A stretch of 64,000 bases of DNA, taken from Acanthornis magna. Its lineage: Eukaryota > Chordata > Aves > Passeriformes > Acanthizidae. Positions 49,942 through 61,500 of the stretch are shown piece after piece. Within the stretch, counting starts at the first letter, position 1, and every line of letters starts with the position of its first letter. The DNA is taken from assembly GCA_036785705.1 (NCBI GenBank), contig JAWUZG010000332.1, forward strand, positions 1,860,001 to 1,924,000, written 5' to 3'. The notes beneath the pieces were generated by a model. That model searched no databases, was not told where the DNA came from, and saw only the letters and a program-made list of their open reading frames with translations. Made by a program: the position numbers and the translations under genes.

Positions 49942-50927
49942 AAATTTCACAAATTTATATCTCACGAACTGACAGTTGTTTCAAATGTGAAAGTGAGAGG
50001 GTTGTTTGGCTTTGGTTTTGTTCAACATTTGATACACTAAGGAGAAATAAGGAATAACAAGATAGTTCAGCACAGCTCTTTACATGAGCGTTAACAAAAC
50101 AGGGTGATGGAAGCTTTTGCAGATGTGGTGTATTTCATTGGGCTTGCAAGCATCTATGTAGCCATATAAAAATTCAGTTTTTCTGAGCTGTTGAAAACCT
50201 CAACAGCTAAATTAAATATTAATCAGATAATACTTTGGTTATGAATGAGGAGCCTTGGTACTAAAGTCTTTTGGTACATAGGGATTCCCAGTTTACCTTT
50301 GGCAAGAGCAGAGTCTAAGGGACTAGCTGCCAGCTGGGATGAGTTGACTGAGAGACCAGAGTGGAGCAAGAGGACTTGAGATTGACTCATCTGAGACTAG
50401 GGATTCTGAAATGACACTTAATCCCCGTGGGTAAGGTGCTTGACAGTGCAGTTTACATATTCCCTCCTAGTAATCTGAAAAGTAGCCATGACATTGGCTC
50501 CGGAGGGAGCTGCTTGGCAGCTTTCCCTGTGTGTGTGAGAGACAGAGAGAAGGTGCTGCAATTGGAGACAATAGGATGTGGAGCAGGAGTACAGAGGGAA
50601 ATGCTGAATGTTATTAAATTGAATGTTTTCACCAATAGCTAAGCAACACTGTGAATTAATTGGGGAGGATATTTGCTATTCTGCCGCACGCTCGCTGTGT
50701 AAATGCTGCTACCAGCAGTACAGCAGCTCTGTGTTGTGTTCTACATTGCTGGGAAATACAGGTGTGTGAAAAGGGGACAGTAACATTTCTGCTCATTTTA
50801 TTTCTCTCCTTGATAATTTTTCTTTCTCTTTGAAGAGGAGAAAATAAGCTTGAGGCTCTTTGCTTTTCAAACGTGTGCACCACACGTAGTTGCTCCATGT
50901 ATCAAATCTCTATGTTTTCAAAGGGCT

Positions 50928-50999
50928 TGTGGGTTTTTGGTTGATTGCTTTGGGGTTTGTTTTGTTTTGGATTTTTTTGGGGGTTTTGTTTTTGCTTTA
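50928..50999 (+). repeat. G/T-rich low-complexity tract
   Basis: The tract is built from GGGTTTTTGG, TTTGGGGTTTG, TTTTGTTTTGG and TTTTTTGGGGGTTTTG words, almost without A or C. Similar shorter tracts occur at 9092-9134, 16,083-16,149, 27,263-27,320 and 51,211-51,246. They are not perfect tandem repeats of one unit. G-runs give some G-quadruplex potential. Confidence 0.8.
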
Positions 51000-52984
51000 G
51001 GCATGCTAAATAGTACAAAGGTGTTTGTAAATAATGGTTCCCCTGACAGAAGTCCTAAAAATACAGCATGATTCATGACAAAAACTGGCAATGATTTTCG
51101 TGGTAAGAAAATAGAAATGGCTTATAAGATAATTCAGCATTCAAATATATTTGAGATTGGAGGACTGTTAAAGCTGTGATAGGGACATCATTCTATGTGT
51201 GCTGAAATACTGTTTGGTTTTTGTGGTTTTGGGGGATTTTTTTCTGATTTTTAAATACTGAGTTCATTTTCTAAAGTAGTATCTGCACGGCAGGCCATGT
51301 ATTTTTATGATGCTTATTTCAGTTCTCAGGCTTTATAACGCTACCCAAAGGCATGCTGTGCTAACCTAGAAATTCGCTTTTTATGTCTTGTTGTGTCTGA
51401 ATAACTAGATGAACTAATAATAGCCTGAAAGTACATCAAATGTGAGCTTAGGGTTAGCGAGGTAATGGTGTCTTTGTATTTTACTTGAAAAATTTTGATT
51501 TGTGAATTAAGCACATAAATAGGAGCTGGGATGTTTTATAGCAGGAGTTACGTGAAATCAGAATGGGCAGGCTGGGGGTACAGCACAGTAGGAGCTTTAC
51601 ATCTGCTACTGTCTTCCAGTGCAATAAAGAAATGAATGGGGTTTTCATCCTTCAGAGGAAGTGTCAGGTCTTAAACTCTGAAAGTAGCTCTCAAATTAGG
51701 CTTCTCGAGTGAAAAATAAATGTAATCAAGAGCCTGATTCTGTGTGTATGTGTTCTGCAAGCAGAGAGCATTGTTTGCACAGCGCTCGGTGCGAATGGAG
51801 TCTGTCAGGTTTTCTCTGTGTCCAGGAGATGTTCACCCAGAGCCAAGCTGGAATGTATGGCAGCCAGCACTGAGGGTTTAAATCCTGCACTTGGATAACA
51901 CGGCCTGCAATAACTGCATTGTATCTCGCATTTCTGTCTTAAGGATTGCCTTCACTTTTCAGTCAGTCCCTTCTCTGCTCCCCGAGAAAACAGAAGGTCA
52001 TGCATGTGCAATGTTGGTGTCTCACTTCCCTTCCCCACCTGAAGTTTACTTCATGGGATTTCTCACCCAGGCCAAAGTTACTGTTTGACCATCAGAACAA
52101 GGATTTCCTAAATTTGTGACAAATAGTATAACACAAAATAAGAACCCCTTAATACAGTTCTCTAAGTGTAGCTATGGATGTGGAAGGAAGATTTGTAACT
52201 AATATTTCTGGAATGATGCTGTCTATGGCTTTTGGAAGGATGCATTCCTCTTCACTTGGTCTGTTTGCAAACGATTTTAAAAGTGTGGCACATCATCTGT
52301 TTCCCTGTCACTTCAAAATAAGTTTGAGAGGTGCAGGGGAGCAGGGATTGCTTTCCTTTTTATCACATGTATTTATTAAGACTATGGCTTCTCTAGGAAC
52401 TCTCATTTTTCTTCATGTTTTTCTGAAACACTTTTTTAATGCTTTTCAGCTGGAAATCTCCACTGTCATAAATAATATTTATATCGTAATATAGTATTGA
52501 TAGAGTATTTTTTAAATGTAGTGTAGCTTTGTGGTCTGAATGATTGAAATACACACCTGAATTTTACCTCCTTTGAGTTAGTTCAGATGTTTAGTTGTTG
52601 ATTTACTGAGTGGTTTCTGAAAGGCTTAGTGACAATTCTTAGAAAACTACTAAATACAATCTACATAACACTGTCTCTTAGGATAACCAGCTCTCAGGTT
52701 TATGGTCCTGAGGGACAGAAACCCTCTCCAGTACCTGCCAGGAGGGACTTGTTAGTCCTCTATTGGGCCAGGTATCTTTCTGCTGCCTTTTCATGGTGAA
52801 GATTAAATTGCTGTATCATCTGGTACACCATGCTGAAATCCTTTCCAAGAGAGCCAAATCGCTTTTAGCTAAAGAAACAAATTTGAATTTGTTCTTAATT
52901 CACTCATAAAAAATTTGCATTGACTGTTCCTTATCTTCATTTCTTATCTCACAGAGCTCATGTTTGGCAATTGGTTCCATGTCA

Positions 52985-53130
52985 TTTGCTATCAGAGTTA
53001 AGCTGACAGGTCTATTAATTTCTTTTTCCTCCCCTACCCCTCATTTTGCAAAGGCAGGTATTGCTTTGTGTTCCTCTGGGATGCTTCGTCCTCTCCAAGG
53101 GTTCTGAGATGACCCCAAATTGGTTGGAGA
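52985..53130 (-). mobile_element. Possible old CR1-type reverse transcriptase remnant, antisense
   Basis: The + strand run AAGCTGACAGGTCTATTAATTTC, then TTTGCAAAGGCAGGTATTGC, then GTGTTCCTCTGGGATG resembles the antisense of a CR1-class reverse transcriptase region. That region normally reads GCTGACAGGCCTATAGTT, a CCTTCTTG...GGG block, then CCAGTCCTCTGGGAC. Divergence is high and both borders are unclear. It is offered as a weak pattern match only. Confidence 0.35.
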
Positions 53131-54407
53131 TTTTTGTTGTTGTTTTCGCAAGTCTTTTCTCAAAAGCTGTAGGCTCAACTTTTGATATTCTTGATGTGAA
53201 GTTATCTGTGGTGCCAAAATATTCTTTAACTCATTGAAAAAGAAATCGTACACAGTTTTTATTTTAATTTTAACTTTTAATTATAACAGTGCCTTTTTGA
53301 AGACAAAAGCCAAAATCTCTTAATAATTTATCCAGTTTTAGCACAACTTTGCTTCCTTTTTCCTCCCTTATACTTAAGGGTTTTCTTTTTTTCCCCTCTC
53401 CTTTACAGTTTCTGACTCATGTTGTGCTTTACATTTCTAATGATCAGGAATAAAAGTACAATGTATAATCTTATTCTGCTATTAACAGAATTAGCATAAA
53501 AAAAACCCACAAAGAAGTTATGAAAAAATTAATATAGATGTTGTCAAGATTGAAATGAAAAGCGTTTCTTACAATTAGAGTTCATAACACACAGCATGAA
53601 TGTAGCAATTGTTCTGTTATGGCAGCTGACTTGATTTGATGTATATACAATTAAAACCCTGAAAAACTAATTTTTAAACATTCTTTGCATATGTGAAATA
53701 CTTTGCTATCCACAGTGCTTTTGTTTGGACTTGCTAAAAAGCTCTCATATACAGTAAAATAACTTTAATGGAAAGAAATAAAATGCAGAAAATTGTAATT
53801 TTTTTAGCCAAGTGCCAAATGTGCGCATTTAATCCCCTTGTGATTAAAGCACTTAAAGGTGCACTTACCTTCATGTGTGAGTATTCCCACTCTGAAATGA
53901 GGCTGCTTATGCTTAAAACCTTGAGCAAGGCCATATGAAAGAACACGTTCTGTGCATTGTTAACCAAATAGTACTGATGACTCCATTAAAATGAACATGC
54001 ATACAGTATCTTTGAATTTATGCCCTTATTGCTCCCATTTTTCAAATTTGAAATATTAAAAGGAAGGCAAAGCTATCTGCTGCCTTTAAAGTACAGCAAA
54101 AGAAAAGAAGCCTCTCATCATAAATATCATTACTTCAATTGCATTTTTCCACCCAACTGGGTAATTCTGAAGACACATACTATAACTCATGCAAAGGAGA
54201 GGAGTGAAGAGAAGGAATCACACTTGGTCTGTTGTGCCAGCCATAGCACAGTAGTTTTAAGGTTGTATTTTGTACACGTCTACTTGCTGTTTTTGAAACC
54301 TTACATTTGTAATAAGGTTTTCATTCAGCTTCAGTGAAGTGTTGCATGGCTCAGTTACCTGCCATACTCCACCTATTACGAATTGAAGGTTTTAATCCTT
54401 CTTTAGC

Positions 54408-54423
54408 TTTTTTTTTTTTTTTT
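54408..54423 (+). repeat. Poly-T run
   Basis: This is a T homopolymer of about 16 bases after CTTTAGC. It is a simple repeat with no adjoining element. Confidence 0.9.
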
Positions 54424-54502
54424 GTAAATGTATTGCCACCGTATTATTTAAAAATATTCACAGCAGTGCTCAGGTACTCGTTGAGTTTCAGATAGGCTTT
54501 GA

Positions 54503-54550
54503 GAGACAGTATTTTTGTTATGTACTGAGACAGTGTTTTTGTTATGAACT
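54503..54550 (+). repeat. 24-bp tandem duplication, two units
   Basis: Unit 1 (54,503-54,526) and unit 2 (54,527-54,550) both read GAGACAGT-TTTTTGTTATG-ACT style sequence and match at 22 of 24 positions. This is a recent local slippage duplication. Each unit length is a multiple of three, but no coding frame is involved. Confidence 0.85.
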
Positions 54551-55504
54551 GAATAAGCATGAGTTGTCATCGCATCCTATCAGAATAATGTGTAGCATTG
54601 ATTCTATACATAATCTTTCAGAATATTTACAAGGGAAATGTAAATCGCCTATACTTGGTATTGACAGCATGGTTAGACTTCTTTAAAATCTCTTCACTCT
54701 GAAAGTTTTGCATTGAGTTCTTAATATGTTTTTTGAGGTCTGGGAGTTGTTAGTAATTATTATATGTCAATCCATGTCAAAGCTTATAAATCCAACCTCT
54801 ACACTTGCACTCTTCTGCAATAGCTTAACACTTATGAACATGTTGGTAATTTCCATGTGATTTTCCTTTAATTATTATTTTGAGTTAATAACGTCTGAAA
54901 TATTTAGTAGAGGTCTTGAAGTATCAGTGGAAAGAGAAAACTCTGAGGAGATTATACCAATATTTTCTCATGTGTTTATGAAAGTGGAATATTCTTTCCT
55001 TCTCTTTTTGTTCTTTTTATTATACGCTCTAAATTTTGTGCCAACCATACCAACATTGCTGCCTGACCCCACTCTGTGAGCTGAAGGACTGAGCTGCTGA
55101 GGTCTTTGGCTGTTGGCTGAAATTGAGTGATATCCAATGAGTTGTGGCTTCATATTAACCAGTTCAGTATATGATGTGGGTTGCAGACCTTACCATTAGT
55201 TTGAAAATGTTAGTCTCATTCTAAAAAGTTGCTTCCTGACTGTTCTTTTTAATGAAGAAAATTCCCTCATCTTTAAATTCACAATAAAGGTTCCCAGAGA
55301 GTAAGACTTTGGTTGTGTTGGTACTTATTTTCCTCATGCTGCTGTATTCACAGTTGGAAACCTTTTGGATCTTTTTCTTGGTTTGTAATCTGAATTGTAG
55401 AAACATGTCCTTATTTAGGTGTTCGAGTATCCAGCAGCTTGTGGTTTATCCCATGTTTTCATCCAAAGCTTTAAATATTTTCCATCATGGTTTTGATTTG
55501 GGCG

Positions 55505-55553
55505 TGGAGGCAGATGATCTTTGAGTCCCTTCCTGCCCAAACCATTCTATAGC
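55505..55553 (+). mobile_element. CR1 LINE 3' tail fragment, short
   Basis: The segment GCAGATGATCTTTGAGTCCC followed by TTCCTGCCCAAACCATTCTATAG matches the conserved CR1 3' end closely, including one ATTCTATG-like octamer. Upstream, similarity fades at once, so only about 50 bp are recognisable. It is in sense orientation, like the copies at 14.2 and 49.6 kb. Confidence 0.75.
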
Positions 55554-58500
55554 TAACTGTGTGAAAAGAGCTTCAGTTTTCAGTCCTCGTCTCATTGCTG
55601 TGAACAAAGCGTGTAGGACTGTCAGAAAACTGCAGGGCAAGGAAAAAGGGCTTCGCTCTCTCAAAACAAGCTTGCTCCCTTATTTGTTAGTGTCAGCAAT
55701 CAGAAATTTATGCACACCTAGCAAGAATCAACTGGCTGAAAGAACAGCACCACTTTTGCTGTAAGATTTTAATCCCAAATGATTACATCTTAAGCAGGAC
55801 ACAGTTCACAGAAGTACAGAAATGACCACAAAGTTGTCCACACGTCTGTAGAGTTCCTTTTTCATGCCTGTAGCAGCTACTCAGTGGGGAAGTAACTTGC
55901 CATGCCTGCTGAATTTTAGATTCATTGTGTCACTTGGAAGAGCTCAAATGTCACTGTAAGGAAATAAACAGGAAGAGGTACTACAGAGAAGCAATATCGA
56001 ATGAAAATGGGCTAAGAGGATATAAATGTAATTAGCGAAACACATTTTCATGACTGGTAAAATTAGCACCCATTTATACATGTTATACACTTGAACCCTT
56101 GTTGACACCTGAGGCTGGGAAAATATATCTGCTAATCAAAACATGTAATTATATCCTATGAAGCTGAAGTAACGCACCGAATCCTTGCTCTTCATGGTGT
56201 TAATGATTTGTGAAACTCATTTACCCGATCACCTCAGTTTGTCCTTTCTTGCTGTATTTCTGTTCCCCAAAATAGTGAGGTCAGGGACATTATAAAGCGA
56301 TTAAATATTAGATCTGTGGAAGAGTGAACATTGCATAAATTGTTAGATGGTATTGATATTAGAGAAGAAGGTGCTCTCAACAGTGTGGGGGAAAATACTC
56401 TGGTTGTAAAATAAGCAAAGCAAGATAAATCACTAACATGCTGGAGAACTAAAATTCCTGTGGACCTTTAATGTCGTTGAGGGGTTGGTAACTTGTAATT
56501 TCCAACTGGCATGACCTTACTTTGCTGTCTTCAGAGCCCATATCTACATCTAATTGAAGAACATTATGATCTGACACAAACATAAGGGGGAAAAAGGTAT
56601 AAATTGTTGGTTTTGTAGTGGTTTGGGTCTATACAGGAGAATTACTGAGGAAAAATGGGATATTAAGAATGCTTACTAAGGTTCATGATATGACCACAGA
56701 TGAATTGGTTTTGGGTTACAGCCCAGTTCTAAAGCAGCATTGTGGAGATGTGAGAGATGAATCAGCCTAATGCAGAAGAACAGTTTATTTAGTCTGGCAA
56801 TAGTGAAGTGTGTCCCTTCAGTGCAAGGTGTGTGCCACAGCCATGGACACAGTTCTCTTGCAGCTTTCAGTTTGTGTGTAAGTAGCACAAGTGAGAGTTG
56901 GGAGGGGGGAAGGGGCAAGGAGGGTTTAGATAGAGTTTTTTGATGATGAAAAGTACAACCAGAAATTAGCTTATTCACAATGGCATTAAAATCATCTTTA
57001 GTTCTCTCAGTTCAACAAAATCTTCAGGCTGGTTAAATTACAAAGATGGTTGCTTCTGCTGCAGCATGGATGTTATCCATCTGGATTAAGCAGCTCTGGC
57101 AGGCACTTTTGAATAACCAGTCCTAAATACTCCTTTTAACCACTTGGGGTTTCTGTGTCTGGCTGTCTTGGATGAACCAAACAAGAAGAAAACAAGAAGA
57201 GTTTTTAAAACAACTCTACTTTACCATTCTTCACTTGCACCATTTTTACTGACATTCAATGAGAATGTCTTCTTTCTTTCTCTGAAAGCCAAGATAATTA
57301 AAATTTAAAACTGAATAAACATAGTATACTTAATGGTTATTAATCATGAGGTTCTGTGGTGAAGAGCATAGTATAGAAGTGCATTAACTGGTACAGATAC
57401 ATTAATATATTTAGTATTAAGAGGTTTCTTAGAAAACTGGAAATGAGCAGAAAATTTACTACTTCTAATATCTGAAGGCAAATTAATTCAATGTATCATA
57501 GTTCCATTGATGTCCTCTTCCTTTGTATCCTAATTTCATGTAAGGGAAACTGTGGCAATATTTACATGTTGTATTTTCTATATGCAATGTAGTTACTGTC
57601 CTAAATTTCCCACTTGGATACATTCATCTCACAGTTTTAGGTGAAGGCTCATGGAACACCATAGATGCTCTGGAAAAATCCACAATTCAAGTCAACAAAA
57701 TTTGTTTTAACAAACTTGCTGTGCATGCCTGGAAGTAAAATTGGAGAGTCTAAATAAATTAATAAGTCTATCAAATAAATAGAACTGGTATGATAGTATG
57801 TAATGCTGCATTGAATCTGTACATAAGTTGCTTAGCACAGGAATGTTCTTTTAATTACTACTGTGCATCTGCTGGAGTTGTTGTAGATGTTTTTTCAGTA
57901 CATTCTATTTGTGATGGGATATCTTACAAATCCTCTAAGTTGTAACATTTACTGAAAAAATCAGTCTGTTACTCCAATAGCAAGGTGATTCTAGTTCTCC
58001 ATTTAAAGTCCTTAGGTATGATTTTTGAGTATGAATTTAAAATTTTCTGTCCCTTTATACACTACTTACTTCAAACCACAATATGTTATGGAATCTGAAT
58101 ACCTGTGCAAGGAGTGGACTGCTTGGACATTCAGAATCCAGGAACAGTGCAACAGGAATTAGGTGAAAGTAGTGGAAGCTCAATCCCAGGCCTTGAGTTC
58201 TCTTCAGACGGAATTGTTGCCTGGGCTGAACTACTCACACCTTAGTGCAGCCAAGGGTTGCTCATGCTTAGTGACATTTAATTTGGCATTTTTCCTTACT
58301 TTATCAATTTATATTACCCAGTCATGCAAGAATGTTATTTAGGAAGGTTGTTTTTGCGCTCTGTTCTGATTATTAGAAGAGTGAAGCATCTAAAGCACAG
58401 CTTTGATCCATCCAATTCTGTGCCTACGTTGTACTCGATGAAGCCATTTTGCAATTAAAGTGCTCAGTTTTCCTCTTGGAGTCAGTAGAGAGTAGAGATG

Positions 58501-61500
58501 CTTTTGGATACTTTCCAGGGGAAGACCATTCTGTCATGACTTCACTCATTAAAGTCAGGTGGACAAGACCTCCCTCTGAACATGTCTCTGGAGGGCTCCT
58601 TTCCCTCCACTGACTGCCGAGAATAGGTTTGGCTTCTCTGTCGGGAATCTGGCTATCGTCTAAGTGCCTCATTTAGGTAGAGAAGGTCCCATCCATATGG
58701 AGAAGATCCCACCCCATTTTTAATGTGTGCTGGGGATGTTGACCTGTAAGTACCATCTTAAAAGGGTTCTGTCAGTGTTAGATGGTAAAAGGAAAGGTCA
58801 TAAAGATGAGCTTGGACGTATTTGTTTGTGAAAAGGCTTCTTCAGCTGAGAGATTGCCTACTTGCACCTTCCCGAAGGGATGTGTTCCACCCTGCAGTTG
58901 TCCCTTTTTGTGAAGCACTGCTATAGGTGTGATTTGCCTGATGGTCTCCATGGACCAGATGACGTCTAGGGTTTGTCACGAGTGACAAATAGGTTTTCAT
59001 ATGTGGAAATTTAAATAGTTCCAAATGCTTGTGAGGGTATAAAAAGCCAACTAATTCTAAAAAACAGCCTTTGATTTGGGAAGAGCTAGTTAAAATGTCG
59101 GAGTGCCCTTGGTTACTTCCTCAGTGAAGGTGTGAGTTGCATCATGATACCCTACTTGGTGAAATTCTTATGTCCAGAGGTGAATTAGTGAATTGGCAAC
59201 TTCCTTTATAAAACAGAGGTTCTGCTTTGCCATAATGGCCAAGCTCTGTTTGCTCTCTCCTTCAGGAGAGTGCTGGTTTTACAGCTCAGCATTTCTCCGT
59301 GTTGGAACGGGGTCTGGAGCTCCATGGATTTTATCAGTGATAAACATAACTACATCCAGTAAAGATCCGGGTTTAAATTCTGTTTTCTAAACCATGCCTT
59401 TACTCCCGGATGATTGAATACAGCTCTTGGCCACGGGTGAGTGGTGGCATGTTTAATGTCCCAAGTTAATGACCGCTCAGTCCCTAGCTAGCTGCACCAG
59501 AGGTGTTGTGGTAAAAGCAATGGCAATTGGGGTATTACTGTTGGGCTGAGGCACAATCTGTCCACTTTGAGAAAACAGGTTTCTAGTGACCCTCTCACTC
59601 ACTGGGCTTGTCTCCTCCTGCCTTTGTGTCATCTTCTCTTATTTTGCAGACATTACATACATTGAAAGAAGACAATTATTTTTTTCTCACTGATGTAACT
59701 TGGTCCACTGGCTAGTACTGAAAAAGAAAGCCTAAAATAAATTACTGGCATGTGGAAGTTCTTACTATGTGTTTGAGTTTATCTCTTGTCATGGCTTTAC
59801 ATCAGCTGGCAAACCAGAGTCTGCATTATTTCATTACAGTATTTCATACATGAGCATGCTTTCCATCCATCCTAATGCACTCTGTGGATCACTGAGCAGC
59901 AGTGATGTGTTCAGGATTTGTGCCCTGCACAAACAGAAGGCAGAAGCTTGTACAGAGAGCGCCATGCCAGGAGTGCAAGGAAAGGAAATACAGCCTCTGC
60001 ACAGGGCCAGCCCCTCCCTGCCCTCATTCTAAATAGAGCCTGAGTGTTTGTACAATATCTAACCCTTAATCTGAAAGGATGTGTGAGGTGTTCTGTTTGT
60101 TTACCTTGGAGGAATAAAATGCTCAGCTGCATCTATTACAATTTGAATGTATTTCTTCAGGACAGTCCTCTCTGGTTCTTGGTCTTTGCAGCTTTTCAGT
60201 TGTTTTTTTTCTGCGGTCTAACAGAATTGTAACCAGTCATGTTGTATGGTTTTTTTGCACCTCTTGGCTGTCTTTTCAAGTCTTTTACTCCAGCTTTTCC
60301 TGAAGGTTTTGTAGTTTGTTGTGCCATTATATGTGAGCATGGAGTGTGCAATGGAAAACTGGCCGTGAACATTAGAACAGTTTTTGTAGGAACATCTAAA
60401 ATTGAGACTTGGATTTCTATTTACACCTGAGGTCATCCTTGTGTTACTTTATTTTCTTATCTCTGACTTCTTCCTATTCTTGCCTCCAGCTCTGCTTCTA
60501 ACCTCTCATGCTGGGATTGGCAATGAGACTCTGTGGTAAGGCAGTTTGATGGTTCCTGTTCATATCCTAATGATTTTTCTCTTCTTCTTGAGATTACTCT
60601 GACCCATTTATTGCTTTGTCCTTTTTTATATGACATTTATGGACAATGACGGACACTTAAAAGATGGACAACAATTGAAAATTTTCAAATGTCAGCCTGT
60701 TTCAAATACTATTTAACACTTCTAAAGTTCAAGTTACTACTTGGCCTTTTCCTTGCTTCCTCTTTAATGAAGCCTGAAACTTTCTTCATTCTGTTCCCTT
60801 TAAAGCAGAAGCATTTGATGTGGATTAACACACAATCTACTTTTCAAACTCCTTTCTTCATCCCACAACAGACCATGTATAGGATCAAATGGCATCATTT
60901 TGATCAACTAAAATATTTGGAGATAAGCTGTCTGTGAACTGTCTTATGCTTTTGGCATTTCCATGGTGATATATGTGGAGGAGGAGAAAATCTGACTTAC
61001 ACATGTTTTCCCAGTCATGATTTGTCATTATAAGTGAAGATTCTTTTAGGTAATGTAATCAACACAATTAAAAGGCAAGTTTGGCATAATCCCAGTTTTA
61101 GCCTTTATGGAATATCATTTATACAGCATGGGATTTTGTGAAGTTCTTAATTGCCAAGATTTATAAGAAAATGCTTCCGTATGCACTGATATCTCACTAC
61201 ATACATAAATATTTGTGTATGATGCCATAATTTCTCATGTCTGTGTAACAGGGGGCAGAGTTTTTTTCTGGAATTTTTTGTGAGGAGTCTGGAGATTCTG
61301 TGTAATAGCACTGTCTTGTGCTATGGCTTAGATGGCTTTTATCTCTCCACTAGAAGCTATTTCAGGATAAATTGACAACCTGTGTCTTTTTACTCAATCA
61401 CCTCTGTGTGCAGAGTGCCAGCAGTGTTTTCAGAACGGCACTTATGATAAGGAAGAAGCAGGCATAAATGGGCTGCTGAGAATTTATTGGTAGTCCTCGT

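Larger units (their letters stand above)
49942..55504. other. Non-coding stretch, intron-like
   Basis: This is AT-rich sequence with a strong G/T low-complexity tract at 50,928-50,999, a T run at 54,408-54,423, a 24-bp tandem duplication at 54,503-54,550 and a possible old LINE remnant near 53,000. Frames of up to 106 codons show no domain. No RNA gene was recognised. Confidence 0.5.
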
